Assembly (NCBI GenBank): GCA_023441255.1
Contig: JAEZPW010000062.1
Coordinates: 4,935 to 68,934, forward strand
Direction of reading: 5' to 3'
Source of the DNA: Acidobacteriota bacterium
Lineage (GTDB): Bacteria > Acidobacteriota > Terriglobia > Terriglobales > Acidobacteriaceae
DNA length: 64,000 nucleotides
Shown here: in pieces, positions 28,098-36,993 of the stretch
Numbering within the stretch: the stretch's first letter is position 1
Layout: every line of letters starts with the position of its first letter
Made by a program: the position numbers and the translations under genes
Notes under the pieces: model-generated
Seen by the model: only the letters and a program-made list of their open reading frames with translations
What the model was told of the DNA's origin: nothing
Databases searched by the model: none

Positions 28098-29164
28098 AGG
28101 CCCGCATCGTTGATCGCCACGACGTCCTGGCCATCGTCGATCTCCTTCGCGCACGCGGCTACGAGGTGATCGCCCCTTTCCGCGAACGCGGACGCGATAC
28201 CTGCTTCGACAGCGTAACCGACCAGAACCGCGATGCCATTCAGATCCACGTACCCAATCCGAACTATCCGCCGAAGCGATATGTCTTCCCGCATATTGAG
28301 CGTCTGCTCAAGGTGAACAAGAACGGCGAGTTCAGCATCGAGCCGACGTACGAAATGCCGAAACGCGCGATTTTCGGTATTCGCTCTTGCGACGTTGCGG
28401 GGATCGACCATCTTGACCGCTTCTACCTGGGCCGCGATTTTCGCGATGTCTACTATGAGAACCACCGCAACAACCTCTTTCTCGTAAACATCGTTTGCAC
28501 GGACCCGGACCGCGACATCGGAGACGAGTGCTTCTGCGTGTGTACCGACACCGGTCCGGCAGCTCGCGATCATTTCGATCTTCAGCTGATGGACCTCGAC
28601 GACGAATTCCTGGCGGTCGCCGGAACCGCAGCCGGGGAAGCGCTTTTCGCCGAGCCGATGTTCAAGCACGCGACTGAAGAGCACGTGGAGCGACGGCGCG
28701 CGATCCTCGAGGCGACGCGCAAGCGCTTCAAAAAGCCGACGACAAGCTGGTTTTCGGCTACGGTCCGTTACATATCGCAGGGCGACGTTCTGGAAAAGAC
28801 CTGGGAGGAGATAGGCAACCGCTGCATGGAATGCGGAGGCTGTACCTACGTGTGTCCGGCCTGCACCTGCTTTACGGTGAGCGACCGGCGTACGGGTCCT
28901 GACGAGGTTGAGCGCGTGCGGTTGTGGGACTCATGTGCACTGGGCGGTTTCACTCGGATGGCCGGAGGTCACAACCCCCGCCGCGCCGTTCACGATCGGC
29001 GCAACCGCCGTTTCTTTCGCAAACTGGCGCACTATTTCATCCAGCGCGAACTCTCCATGGCGTGCGTTGGCTGTGGGCGCTGCGTTGCCGTGTGCCATGG
29101 CGATATCGGCATGCCCAGCGTCGTTGAAGCAATTCGTCGTGCAACCGGGGAGCTTGCAAAATGA
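28094..29164 (+). CDS. Iron-sulfur subunit, HyhB/AsrA-like
   Basis: This is a 356-residue protein starting at the ATG overlapping the previous stop (ATGA). The N-terminal 230 residues resemble the beta subunit of cytoplasmic sulfhydrogenases and anaerobic sulfite reductase A (AIFGIRSCDVAGIDHLDRF, DECFCVCTDTGPA). The C-terminal part has two cluster motifs, CMECGGCTYVCPACTC and ACVGCGRCVAVCH. These subunits carry electrons between an NAD(P)-binding flavin subunit and a catalytic partner. It overlaps the FAD/NAD(P) subunit downstream by ATGA, so the two probably form a diaphorase module on the hydrogenase or on the molybdopterin protein. Confidence 0.88.
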   Translation: MKARIVDRHDVLAIVDLLRARGYEVIAPFRERGRDTCFDSVTDQNRDAIQIHVPNPNYPPKRYVFPHIERLLKVNKNGEFSIEPTYEMPKRAIFGIRSCDVAGIDHLDRFYLGRDFRDVYYENHRNNLFLVNIVCTDPDRDIGDECFCVCTDTGPAARDHFDLQLMDLDDEFLAVAGTAAGEALFAEPMFKHATEEHVERRRAILEATRKRFKKPTTSWFSATVRYISQGDVLEKTWEEIGNRCMECGGCTYVCPACTCFTVSDRRTGPDEVERVRLWDSCALGGFTRMAGGHNPRRAVHDRRNRRFFRKLAHYFIQRELSMACVGCGRCVAVCHGDIGMPSVVEAIRRATGELAK

Positions 29165-30048
29165 GCACCGCGACAGGAAAAGTTCGGCTGCCAGACCTGC
29201 CGATTCCGCACCCGAGCGAGAACGTCTACCTTCCCAAGGTGGCGGTGCTTGACCGCGTTGTAACCGAGATTGCCGACGTGAAGACCTTCTACTGGCACTT
29301 CGCCGATCCCGCGGAGCAGAAGGCGTTCAAGCGCTTCCGTCCCGGACAGTTCGCGCAGGTGTCGCTGTTCGGTGTGGGCGAATTCCCAACATCACTGCCG
29401 CCCAGTCCTACCGAAGAGGAAACGTTCTTCACGGTGCGGCAGGTGGGCAGTTGCACGTCGGCGCTGCACCAGTTACGGCCGGGCGACCAGTTTGCGGTGC
29501 GCGGGCCGTATGGTAACGGCTTCCCGATGGAGGACTACTTTGGTAAGAACCTGGTGTTCGTTGCCGGCGGTATCGGCCTGATTCCGCTGCGGTCGTGCAT
29601 CATTTACGCACTCGCTCATCGCGACAAATACAAGCGGATTCAGATCTTCTACGGAGCGAAAACTCCGGCCGAACTCATGTACGTTCCCAACCTGCGCGAG
29701 TGGGAGCAGTGTGAGGGTGTCGAGTGCTACCTCACTGTCGATCGGCCTGACTCAACTTGGACTGCGCATGTCGGCATTGTAGGCAGCCTTTTCAAGAAGC
29801 CTGGGGTGGAACTCGCAGTCGAAGACTCGATTGCCTTCGTCTGCGGTCCGCCAGTCATGTTCCGGTTCGTGATCAAAGATCTGCTTGAGATGGGGATGAG
29901 GGAACGGGACATCGTTTCCACGCTCGAGCGGTACATGAAATGTGGCGTCGGCAAATGCGGACACTGCTGCATCGGCGTGGCGTATGTCTGCGTCGATGGC
30001 CCGGTGTTCACCTACGAGCAGATCAAGAAGTTAGGGGAGGATTTGTAG
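29161..30048 (+). CDS. FAD/NAD(P)-binding [2Fe-2S] subunit, HyhG/AsrB-like
   Basis: This is a 295-residue ferredoxin-NADP-reductase-type protein. The FAD domain spans about residues 15-120 (FRPGQFAQVSLFGVGEFP, FTVRQVGSCTSALHQL). The NAD(P) domain follows (LVFVAGGIGLIPLRSCI, IQIFYGAKTPAELMY, SIAFVCGPPVMFR). The C-terminal Cys cluster MKCGVGKCGHCCIGVAYVC is the PyrK-like [2Fe-2S] site. Such subunits exchange electrons between NAD(P)H and Fe-S proteins. It is translationally coupled to the Fe-S subunit. Its presence distinguishes this operon from the classical E. coli formate hydrogenlyase, which has no NAD(P)-linked module. Confidence 0.9.
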   Translation: MSTATGKVRLPDLPIPHPSENVYLPKVAVLDRVVTEIADVKTFYWHFADPAEQKAFKRFRPGQFAQVSLFGVGEFPTSLPPSPTEEETFFTVRQVGSCTSALHQLRPGDQFAVRGPYGNGFPMEDYFGKNLVFVAGGIGLIPLRSCIIYALAHRDKYKRIQIFYGAKTPAELMYVPNLREWEQCEGVECYLTVDRPDSTWTAHVGIVGSLFKKPGVELAVEDSIAFVCGPPVMFRFVIKDLLEMGMRERDIVSTLERYMKCGVGKCGHCCIGVAYVCVDGPVFTYEQIKKLGEDL

Positions 30049-30217
30049 CGCCTTCCGCTGGGCGGCGCCTAGTTGAGGTCTGTCATTCTGAGCGTGCGAG
30101 AAACCTCTCGTTACGGGGATGTCGGCGGGTAGGGATTCCTCGCTACGCTCGAGACGAAACGCAAGTTGGGGCGATCGCTGTGGCAGCACGCGCCAACGGT
30201 TTACGGTCAGCGAACGA
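30049..30217. repeat. Intergenic element inside the hydrogenase operon
   Basis: The gap between the FAD subunit and the protease breaks the otherwise tight operon. It contains TGTCATTCTGAGCG near 30078-30091 and GGGATTCCTCGCTACGCTCG near 30132-30151, with no coding signal. This wording recurs between genes in Acidobacteria as far as I recall. No second copy is visible in this window. Confidence 0.4.
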
Positions 30218-30739
30218 ATGGACCTGCGCAAACAACTCGAAGACGCCTTGCGCGGCAGCACTTGTGTCATCGGTCTCGGGAACACCGAATACGGAGACGA
30301 CGGCTTCGGCATGCACCTCGCGGCTCAGTTGATTGCCGCCGGTCTTCCTCACGTTGTCACGGCCGGTAATGCTCCGGAGCGGTACCTTGGCCGCGCGGCC
30401 GACTCCAACTTCGATCGCGTGCTATTCCTCGACGCCGTTGATGTCGGCGCCGAACCCGGGTCGGCGGTGCTGCTCAATTCAGACGAGATGTCCAGCCGGT
30501 TCCCGCAGGTCTCAACGCACAAGATTTCGCTAGGCCTGCTGGCTAAATGGGCGGAAGAGAACGGCGTTGGGGAGGTGTGGCTGCTGGGCGTACAGCCTGA
30601 ATCGATTCGCCCCGGCGACAAAGTTACGCCGAAGTTAGAGGCGACGCTTGAAATTGTGGCCGACGTGCTCCAGGACATCCTGCTGAAATCCGCAACCGCG
30701 CCCCGTACTAGAGGCTCCGGCGCCGGAGTGACCTCATGA
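30218..30739 (+). CDS. [NiFe]-hydrogenase maturation endopeptidase
   Basis: This is a 173-residue protease of the HyaD/HycI fold. The Ni-probing residues are recognisable: Asp/Glu in VIGLGNTEYGDDGFGMH, Asp in LFLDAVDVGAEPG, and His in STHKISLGLLAKW. It removes the C-terminal peptide of the large subunit after Ni insertion. The downstream large subunit has a matching 28-residue tail after DPCFSCTDR. The ATG at 30218 starts the conserved region and lacks a strong ribosome-binding site. Its stop overlaps the start of the HyfB-like gene (ATGA), placing it inside the operon. Confidence 0.92.
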   Translation: MDLRKQLEDALRGSTCVIGLGNTEYGDDGFGMHLAAQLIAAGLPHVVTAGNAPERYLGRAADSNFDRVLFLDAVDVGAEPGSAVLLNSDEMSSRFPQVSTHKISLGLLAKWAEENGVGEVWLLGVQPESIRPGDKVTPKLEATLEIVADVLQDILLKSATAPRTRGSGAGVTS

Positions 30740-32661
30740 TGACACCAGAACAAGCCGTCGTTGCAGCGATTATCACCTGTCTCGCCGGCGCCCTGCTCAC
30801 GTTGATTGTTTCGCGCAACAAGGCAGCAGCCGGATGGATGGCGTTCGTCGTAACGGCGATCACCGCAGTGTTCATTCTTTCCGGGGTTATGAAGGTGCTT
30901 GTTGCCGGACCGTCGGCGCACCCGGCGGCGTTCTGGGCCATGCCGCGCATTGGTTTTGCGCTGCGGATCTACGTTGATGGACTTACCGCGATCTTTCTCA
31001 CGCTCGCTACCATCATCGCACTGCCTGCGTCGTTCTACTCCATCCAGTACATGAAGCATTACACCGACTACGGTGTGGCGCGCTATTACCCCTACTTCCT
31101 GCTATTCCTGGCCGCCATGTACGGCCTGCTCAGCACCACCGACATGATGTGGTTCTTCTTCATCTTCTGGCAGATGATGACGCTGCCGGGTTATGCGCTC
31201 ATCCGTTATGAATCGAAGAAGCCGGCGAGCATTCGTGCGGCGAACAAGTATCTCATCATGATGCAGATTGCGTGTGCCGTTACGATGGTGGGTGCCGAAC
31301 TGCTCGCCGTCGCCGGCGTTTCGGCCACACACAACCTCTCCCTCAAATACGATTTCGATACGGTCAGCTCGAAGCTGCCGGCGCTGCTCGCCGCTGAGCC
31401 CGGCGCGGCTGCGCTTGCGTTCGCCTTCTTTCTCGCTGGCTTCGGGATCAAGATGGGCATGTGGCCCTTTGGTCAGGTCTGGCTGCCAGATGCACATCCG
31501 GCCGCACCTTCGCCGATGAGCGCCATGCTTTCAGGGGTGATGATTAAGACCGGCGTTTATGGGGTGATGCGGTATTTTCTGTGGCTCGTGCCCGGGGAGG
31601 CTCGATCTGAGTATCCACTGGCGCGCTGGGGATTTCTGATCGCTGTGCTGGGTACGATCACGCTCTTCACCGGAACCATGCAGGCGCTGAAACAGGAGCA
31701 GTCCAAACGACTGTTGGCGTTCCACAGCATTGGACAGGTCGGATATATCCTGCTGGGTATCGGCGTGTGCATGGCGCTGCTTTCCGTGAACTCGCCCGCG
31801 ACAACGTCGCTATCTGCGCTGGGGCTCATCGGCGCTCTATTCCACGTGATCAACCACGGCCTGTTCAAGGGACTGCTTTTTCTCAATGCCGGTTCCATGC
31901 TTCACGCCACCGGAACGCAGGATCTCAATAAACTCGGCGGCCTGATGAAGTTCATGCCGCTGACGGCCATCACGGCCCTGATCGCATCGTTTTCGATCTC
32001 TGGCGTGCCGCTGTTCAACGGCTTCGTCAGCAAGTGGACGATCTTCGTTGCCGCCGTGCAGGGAAGTGGCAGTGTGCGTTATTTAGCGGTATGTGCGGTC
32101 ATAGCGATCCTGACGAGCGCACTGACGCTTGCTTCGTTCATCAAGTTTTTCGGCGTGAGTTTTCTCTCGCGGCCTAGCGCGCTGGTTATCGAGAAGGCGT
32201 CGAAAGCTGCGCTCGAAGTCGGACTCTCAATGCAGGTTCCACAGTGGTTCCTGGCGATTTTCTGCGTGGCGCTGGGTGTGGTTCCAGCCTTAGGCTTCCG
32301 TTTTCTGCAGATCGCCATCTCGCAAAGCCGGCAGGGGTTCGGCGTGATCCTGGCCGGCAGCACTCCGGCGGTTGGCGGACTTCTTTCTGGCGTCGGCGAA
32401 ATGAATTCGACGGCGCTGTTCGCTCCTGCGATTCTCGCTGCGCTGATTGCGATTATGTTCCTGTGCAGCTTTGCCGTTTCCAGGATTGGGAGTGCGCCGC
32501 GCCGCACTGCCCCGCCCTGGCTGTGCGGCTATGCAACAGACGCTGAGGTGCATCGTTACATTGCTCATAACTTCTACGGTGAGATTAAGCGCCATTTCGG
32601 CTGGCTGGGCGGCGCGCCGCGTCCTCAGTCCAACGAACAACCGGTTCTGAGAGAGCGCTGA
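30736..32661 (+). CDS. Hydrogenase membrane subunit, HyfB/HycC (NuoL/M)-like
   Basis: This is a 641-residue proton-antiporter-type subunit with about 15 membrane helices. The conserved core reads MMWFFFIFWQMMTLPGYALI, FGIKMGMWPFGQVWLPDAHP, AAPSPMSAMLSGVMIKTGVY and HVINHGLFKGLLFLNAGS. These include the Lys/His/Glu residues of the antiporter channel. Only one antiporter subunit is encoded, as in HycC-type group 4 hydrogenases. It would anchor the hydrogenase and may couple electron flow to ion translocation. It overlaps the protease gene, and the large-subunit gene follows one base after its stop. Confidence 0.93.
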   Translation: MMTPEQAVVAAIITCLAGALLTLIVSRNKAAAGWMAFVVTAITAVFILSGVMKVLVAGPSAHPAAFWAMPRIGFALRIYVDGLTAIFLTLATIIALPASFYSIQYMKHYTDYGVARYYPYFLLFLAAMYGLLSTTDMMWFFFIFWQMMTLPGYALIRYESKKPASIRAANKYLIMMQIACAVTMVGAELLAVAGVSATHNLSLKYDFDTVSSKLPALLAAEPGAAALAFAFFLAGFGIKMGMWPFGQVWLPDAHPAAPSPMSAMLSGVMIKTGVYGVMRYFLWLVPGEARSEYPLARWGFLIAVLGTITLFTGTMQALKQEQSKRLLAFHSIGQVGYILLGIGVCMALLSVNSPATTSLSALGLIGALFHVINHGLFKGLLFLNAGSMLHATGTQDLNKLGGLMKFMPLTAITALIASFSISGVPLFNGFVSKWTIFVAAVQGSGSVRYLAVCAVIAILTSALTLASFIKFFGVSFLSRPSALVIEKASKAALEVGLSMQVPQWFLAIFCVALGVVPALGFRFLQIAISQSRQGFGVILAGSTPAVGGLLSGVGEMNSTALFAPAILAALIAIMFLCSFAVSRIGSAPRRTAPPWLCGYATDAEVHRYIAHNFYGEIKRHFGWLGGAPRPQSNEQPVLRER

Positions 32662-32662
32662 C

Positions 32663-34339
32663 ATGATCGCTCGCGACAGGCTCACGCAGTTGAAAGAGAA
32701 GTTCGGCCCGGCCATCTGCCGTGCCGACATGCCGGGCGACGATCGCCTGTTCGTCACGATAGATCCGGCGGCGGTCCTGCCCGTTTGCGAATATATCTTT
32801 CGAGATCTCGACGCGCGTTACGTTATCAGCATCGGCATCGACGACCGCCCCTACTCGAACAGCTACCTTGTCGCGCACGACTTCGCCTTCGACAAGGACC
32901 ACCTGCTGTGCAGCATCCTCGCGCATGTTCCGCCGGAGGAGCCGAAGCTCGACAGCATCTCCACGGTCGTTCCTGCCGCGAATTGGGCAGAGCGCGAGAT
33001 TCGTGACCTGGTCGGCGTGGAGCCTGTCGGCCATCCTTACTTGAAACGGCTCGTAGTTCCTGACGGGTGGCCCGAGGGCGTTCACCCGCTGCGGAAGGAC
33101 TTCGCCTGGAACGAAGTGCCCGACCAGTTCGACGATACACGCGAGTTTCGCTTCGATGATCCACCCGAAGGCTGCACCGTCGTGCCGTTCGGACCGTTTC
33201 ATCCCACGCTCGACGAACCCGCGCATTTCCGTCTGTACGTCGAAGGCGAAATGGTACGTGGGTGCGAATACCGTGGCTTTATGGTGCATCGCGGAATCGA
33301 GAAGCTGGCCGAGTCGGTGATGGGATACAACGATATTCCGATGCTGGCCGAGCGCATCTGCGGCATTTGCGGTTGTGTGCATAATGTGGCCTACGTGCAG
33401 TCGGTCGAAAGCGCCGCTAACATTCTCGTGCCGCCGCGAGCCGAGTATATCCGCACGATCATGCTCGAACTCGAGCGCCTGCACAGCCACCTGCTCTGGA
33501 CCGGACTGGCCTGTCACATTGTGGGGTTCGACACGCTCTTTATGCAGAGCTTCCGCATCCGCGAGCCGATCATGTGGATGGCCGAGAAGATCAGCGGCAA
33601 CCGGAAGACCTATGCTCTGTGTGTCATTGGTGGCGTACGCTGGGACATTACGACCGAACTTAGCCACGAACTCCGCGCCGTTCTCGACAAACTCGAATTC
33701 GAGTGGACCGAAGTCGTCGCTGTCGTCAGCAAAGACAAGAATATCCAGAGGCGTACGCGTGGCATCGGCGTCGCCGACAAAACTCTTGTGAAGAACGCCG
33801 GTCTGGTCGGACCCGTGGCTCGGGCCGCGGGGGCTGATGTGGATTGCCGGCGCGACCATCCCTACGCCGCCTACGACAGGGTGGAGTTCGACGTCATTAC
33901 CGAGTCGGGTTGCGATGTCTGGTCTCGCCTGCTCGTGCGCATGCGTGAGGTGTTCGAGTCCATCAAGATCATCCGCCAGTGTTTGGAAAAGATGGAGCCG
34001 GGGCCGATTCAGTTGAGCATGCAGGACGAACTCCCTGCCGGACGCATAGGCCTCTCGTCGGTCGAGGCCCCGCGTGGTGAAAGCCACCATTTCGTCATAA
34101 CCGGCGAGAACAATCGCCCGCGCCGCTGGCGCGTACGTGCGCCGACTTATCAGAATTTGCAGGGAGTTCCGGCCATGATTAAAGACCAGCAGATCGCCGA
34201 TATGACGATCTCGCTGGGCAGTATTGACCCGTGCTTCTCCTGCACGGACCGCATGGAAATCATTGATCTGAAATCCGGCTCCACGCGGGTATGGTCGCAG
34301 GAGCACCTGCTGAAGCTTTCGCGGGCAAAGAAGGCGTGA
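32663..34339 (+). CDS. Group 4 [NiFe]-hydrogenase large subunit with NuoC-like N-terminus (HycE-like)
   Basis: This is a 558-residue fusion: residues about 1-150 are NuoC/30-kDa-like (ANWAEREIRDLVGVEPVGHP), and about 175-558 are the NuoD/[NiFe] catalytic domain. Both metal-binding motifs are intact: Cys233 and Cys236 in ERICGICGCVH, and Cys524 and Cys527 in DPCFSCTDR near the end. A Ni-Fe active site is therefore expected, unlike in complex I. A 28-residue tail after Arg530 should be cut off by the operon's protease. The enzyme would evolve or take up H2 on the cytoplasmic side of the membrane. It starts one base after the HyfB-like stop. Confidence 0.95.
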   Translation: MIARDRLTQLKEKFGPAICRADMPGDDRLFVTIDPAAVLPVCEYIFRDLDARYVISIGIDDRPYSNSYLVAHDFAFDKDHLLCSILAHVPPEEPKLDSISTVVPAANWAEREIRDLVGVEPVGHPYLKRLVVPDGWPEGVHPLRKDFAWNEVPDQFDDTREFRFDDPPEGCTVVPFGPFHPTLDEPAHFRLYVEGEMVRGCEYRGFMVHRGIEKLAESVMGYNDIPMLAERICGICGCVHNVAYVQSVESAANILVPPRAEYIRTIMLELERLHSHLLWTGLACHIVGFDTLFMQSFRIREPIMWMAEKISGNRKTYALCVIGGVRWDITTELSHELRAVLDKLEFEWTEVVAVVSKDKNIQRRTRGIGVADKTLVKNAGLVGPVARAAGADVDCRRDHPYAAYDRVEFDVITESGCDVWSRLLVRMREVFESIKIIRQCLEKMEPGPIQLSMQDELPAGRIGLSSVEAPRGESHHFVITGENNRPRRWRVRAPTYQNLQGVPAMIKDQQIADMTISLGSIDPCFSCTDRMEIIDLKSGSTRVWSQEHLLKLSRAKKA

Positions 34340-34341
34340 AC

Positions 34342-35265
34342 ATGGACGGCATGATGATTTTTGGCATCATTAGAGGCGTCGCGAACGTGACGCTCGTACT
34401 GCTGCTGGCGCCGCTCTGCCAGGGCATTCTGCGCAAAGTGACGGCGCGCATCCAGTCACGGCAGGGGCCGCCGATCTGGCAGCCCTACTACGACCTGCTC
34501 AAGCTGTTCGGCAAAGAAGACATAGAATCCGGCAGCAGCCCCGCCATGCAACGGTTCACGGCATATCTGTCGCTCGCGGCGGCGCTGACCGTTGCGTGCC
34601 TTGTGCCAATGGGTTACGCCGCGCCCATGAACTCCAGCGCCGATGTCATCCTGCTCATCTACTTGCTCACATTGTGCGGTATCTGCACGCTGCTGGCAGG
34701 GCTCGCGGCGGGATCGACCTACTCGCTCGTCGGCGTGAGCCGCGAGATGATGAGCATGATCACGCTCGAGCCGCTGTTTGCGGTCGCGCTCATCGTCGGC
34801 GCCATCCATACGCATTCGTTCCGCCTGGATACAGTCCTTAACGGCTCTGTCTACGGGCAGGGGATCCCGTGGTCCGGCCTCGTGCCTCTGGCGGTCATGC
34901 TTTTGTCTTTGCAGGCGTTTGTCCAGCGCGTTCCGTTCGACATCTCCGAGGCCGAGACCGAACTGATGGAAGGCCCGCTGATGGAGTACTCCGGACCCAA
35001 ACTCGCACTGTTCAAATATGCGCAGATGGTGAAGCTTGTCATCTACTGCGCGCTGTTCGTCACGTTATTTATTCCGTGGGGATCGGCCTTGCCGCTCGCC
35101 CTTGCATGGCCGCTCTTCTGGGTGAAAGTTCTTGTGCTGGTCCTGCTGGTGACGGCCGTTGCCGCGACGCACGCCCGCTACCGCATCGACCAGGCAATCC
35201 GTTATTTCGCAACCTTATTGGGTGTTTCCTTCGTGGCGCTGGTTCTGGCGACCTACGGGTACTAA
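34342..35265 (+). CDS. Hydrogenase membrane subunit, HycD/HyfC (NuoH)-like
   Basis: This is a 307-residue integral membrane protein of about eight helices, the NuoH-like heel of group 4 hydrogenases. Conserved parts are ARIQSRQGPPIWQPYYDLLK near residue 35 and PFDISEAETELMEGPLMEYS in the second half, with the acidic cluster characteristic of the family. The ATG at 34342 lies two bases after the large-subunit stop. It anchors the hydrophilic arm and links it to the antiporter-like subunit. Confidence 0.93.
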   Translation: MDGMMIFGIIRGVANVTLVLLLAPLCQGILRKVTARIQSRQGPPIWQPYYDLLKLFGKEDIESGSSPAMQRFTAYLSLAAALTVACLVPMGYAAPMNSSADVILLIYLLTLCGICTLLAGLAAGSTYSLVGVSREMMSMITLEPLFAVALIVGAIHTHSFRLDTVLNGSVYGQGIPWSGLVPLAVMLLSLQAFVQRVPFDISEAETELMEGPLMEYSGPKLALFKYAQMVKLVIYCALFVTLFIPWGSALPLALAWPLFWVKVLVLVLLVTAVAATHARYRIDQAIRYFATLLGVSFVALVLATYGY

Positions 35266-35277
35266 CGAGGTAGCCGC

Positions 35278-35802
35278 ATGTCCGTGATGAGCAAAATCGG
35301 TGAAACGCTGGTCTGCCTGAAAGCGGGCCGCGTCACGCTACCCTATCCCGCCAAGGCGGAACCGCTGCCGGACCGCATGCGTGGACGCCCCATCTTCGAC
35401 CCGGCCAAGTGCATCGGCTGCGCGGGCTGCGCGAACAACTGTCCTGCGCGAGAAATACTTGTCTACGACGTCTGCCAGGAGATTCGGATTCTGAAGTACC
35501 TCGGACGAAGATGCACATATTGCGGGCGTTGTGCCGATCTCTGTCCCGAGAAGGCCATCACCATGAGTCATGAATTCGAGAACGCCACGAACGACGCGGC
35601 CGATCTCCAGCAGCGCCTCGAACTCTTCATGAGCACCTGCCAGCGCTGCGGGCGCTGCTTCAAGGGCCCAACGATTTTCGAAGAACTGAAGATGAAAGGT
35701 TATCGCCTTGATGACCTGCAGCATGATCGCTGGGTCTTCAAGTCGAAGGCGTATCTAGACACCGATCCACCAGCCGACGACATCAAGCTCGAGCTGGATT
35801 GA
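35278..35802 (+). CDS. Hydrogenase ferredoxin subunit, HycF/HyfH (NuoI)-like
   Basis: This is a 174-residue polyferredoxin with two [4Fe-4S] motifs, CIGCAGCANNCP (near residue 45) and CTYCGRCADLCP (near residue 80). These carry electrons to the small subunit. An extra CQRCGRC pair near residue 120 is followed by a 50-residue tail. A GAGGTAG lies before the ATG. It fits between the membrane subunit and the small subunit as in HycF/HyfH operons. Confidence 0.92.
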   Translation: MSVMSKIGETLVCLKAGRVTLPYPAKAEPLPDRMRGRPIFDPAKCIGCAGCANNCPAREILVYDVCQEIRILKYLGRRCTYCGRCADLCPEKAITMSHEFENATNDAADLQQRLELFMSTCQRCGRCFKGPTIFEELKMKGYRLDDLQHDRWVFKSKAYLDTDPPADDIKLELD

Positions 35803-35805
35803 AAT

Positions 35806-35937
35806 GTAGCGCCGGCGGCGCCGGCCGGGAAGCTGTAGCACCGGTGTCCTCACCGGCGTCTCCGGTTGCGCGTTGGACTTGCGTTCTTTCGGTCGACAAG
35901 GGCCCGCCGCTGAGGGCAGCGGCGTTACAGAGGCTTT
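35806..35937. repeat. GC-rich intergenic repeat element (copy 1)
   Basis: The gap before the small-subunit gene contains TGTAGCGCCGG and TGTAGCACCGG followed by TGTCCTCACCGGCG. Related wording (GCGTCCTCACCGGCG and, inverted, CCGGCGCTACA) occurs again at 36816-36960. No coding signal is present. It interrupts an otherwise tightly packed operon. Confidence 0.5.
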
Positions 35938-36477
35938 ATGCTGAAAACGCTCTGTCAGAAAATGTTCGGACGCTCGCTTTGGGTCTACCACGCGAACAGC
36001 GGCGGCTGCAACGGATGCGACATCGAGGTCCTGAACGTCCTCACCCCCTACTACGATGTCGAGCGCTTCGGCATTAAGCTGGTTGGTTCGCCGCGTCACG
36101 CCGACGTGATGCTATGCCAGGGGCCGGCGCTTCGCTCTACCGCGCCCTCCTTGAGGCGGGCCTATGAAGCCATGCCTGCGCCCAAGCTGGTTTTTGCCAT
36201 CGGCTCCTGCGCGTGCGGTGGCGGCATCTGGTACGACACCTACTCTGTTCTCGGCCCGGTCGAAAAGGTAGTTCCGGTCAATTACTACATTCCCGGATGT
36301 CCGCCGCGCCCCGAAGCGATCATTTACGGCGTAGCGGTTGCACTGGGCATTGTTGACAAGAAGGTCGCACCCATCCAGTTCAAACAGACCGAACTTCCGA
36401 TCCCGCGCTATCACACGGGCGAGTTGCACCAGCAAGAGGATGGGATGGTCGTTTACGAACGGGTGGAGAGGATCTGA
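35938..36477 (+). CDS. Group 4 hydrogenase small subunit, HycG/NuoB-like
   Basis: This is a 179-residue subunit carrying the proximal [4Fe-4S] cluster that feeds the Ni-Fe site. Cluster cysteines are seen in SGGCNGCDIEV (near residue 25), in GSCACGGG (near residue 90) and in IPGCPPRPE (near residue 120). It lacks the Tat signal peptide of uptake hydrogenase small subunits, which places the enzyme in the cytoplasm, as for all group 4 members. It is followed after two bases by hypA. Confidence 0.93.
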   Translation: MLKTLCQKMFGRSLWVYHANSGGCNGCDIEVLNVLTPYYDVERFGIKLVGSPRHADVMLCQGPALRSTAPSLRRAYEAMPAPKLVFAIGSCACGGGIWYDTYSVLGPVEKVVPVNYYIPGCPPRPEAIIYGVAVALGIVDKKVAPIQFKQTELPIPRYHTGELHQQEDGMVVYERVERI

Positions 36478-36479
36478 GC

Positions 36480-36815
36480 ATGCACGAGTTCCCCGAGGTA
36501 CAGGCGATGGTGCGCGAGGTCTGCGCCCAAGTGCCGCTGGGCGCACATATTCGCTGTATAACCGTCATCATTGGCGAGGCTAGTGGCCATGACGCGCGGC
36601 ACATCCAGGCCCATTTCGATGAAGCTTCGCGCGGTACCGCCGCTGAGAACGCTGTTCTCACGTTCGTTTCCGAAAAACTCTCTGCCCGTTGTTCTGCTTG
36701 CGGCGCGGATTTTGCGCCAACCGGCCTTCTGCTCGCCTGCGCCAATTGCGGCGGCAGCGAACTGGCCATTATCAGTGGTGCTTCGGTTCGCCTCGCGTCA
36801 TTCGATGTCGTGTAG
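36480..36815 (+). CDS. hypA: Hydrogenase nickel incorporation protein HypA
   Basis: This is a 111-residue metallochaperone delivering Ni to the large subunit. The N-terminal Met-His-Glu that binds Ni is intact (MHEFPEVQAMVREV). The zinc site is formed by CSACG and CANCG in the second half. It is the only hyp gene in the window, so hypB-F must be elsewhere. It starts two bases after the small-subunit stop and closes the hydrogenase operon. Confidence 0.92.
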   Translation: MHEFPEVQAMVREVCAQVPLGAHIRCITVIIGEASGHDARHIQAHFDEASRGTAAENAVLTFVSEKLSARCSACGADFAPTGLLLACANCGGSELAIISGASVRLASFDVV

Positions 36816-36960
36816 CGCCGCGCCACTGTAGTTCAGGCGTCCTCACCGGCGGGCCTGAGTTCCTTAACGACACACCTGTGTTTCAGCAACGCTGAACGTG
36901 CGTATGTGTGGGGGCGGTCCCTGACCGCGTTCACGCCGGGTCGGAGACCCGGCGCTACAC
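36816..36960. repeat. GC-rich intergenic repeat element (copy 2) with hairpins
   Basis: TGTAGCGCCG opens the element directly after hypA, and CCGGCGCTACA closes it, so the ends are inverted. Inside are GCGTCCTCACCGGCG, a 6-bp hairpin GCGGTC/GACCGC (36914-36928) and an 8-bp hairpin GCCGGGTC/GACCCGGC (36935-36953). It may also serve as the 3' end of the hydrogenase transcript. Confidence 0.5.
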
Positions 36961-36993
36961 AATCTCCATTACTCATTCAAAACGATAAGTGGA

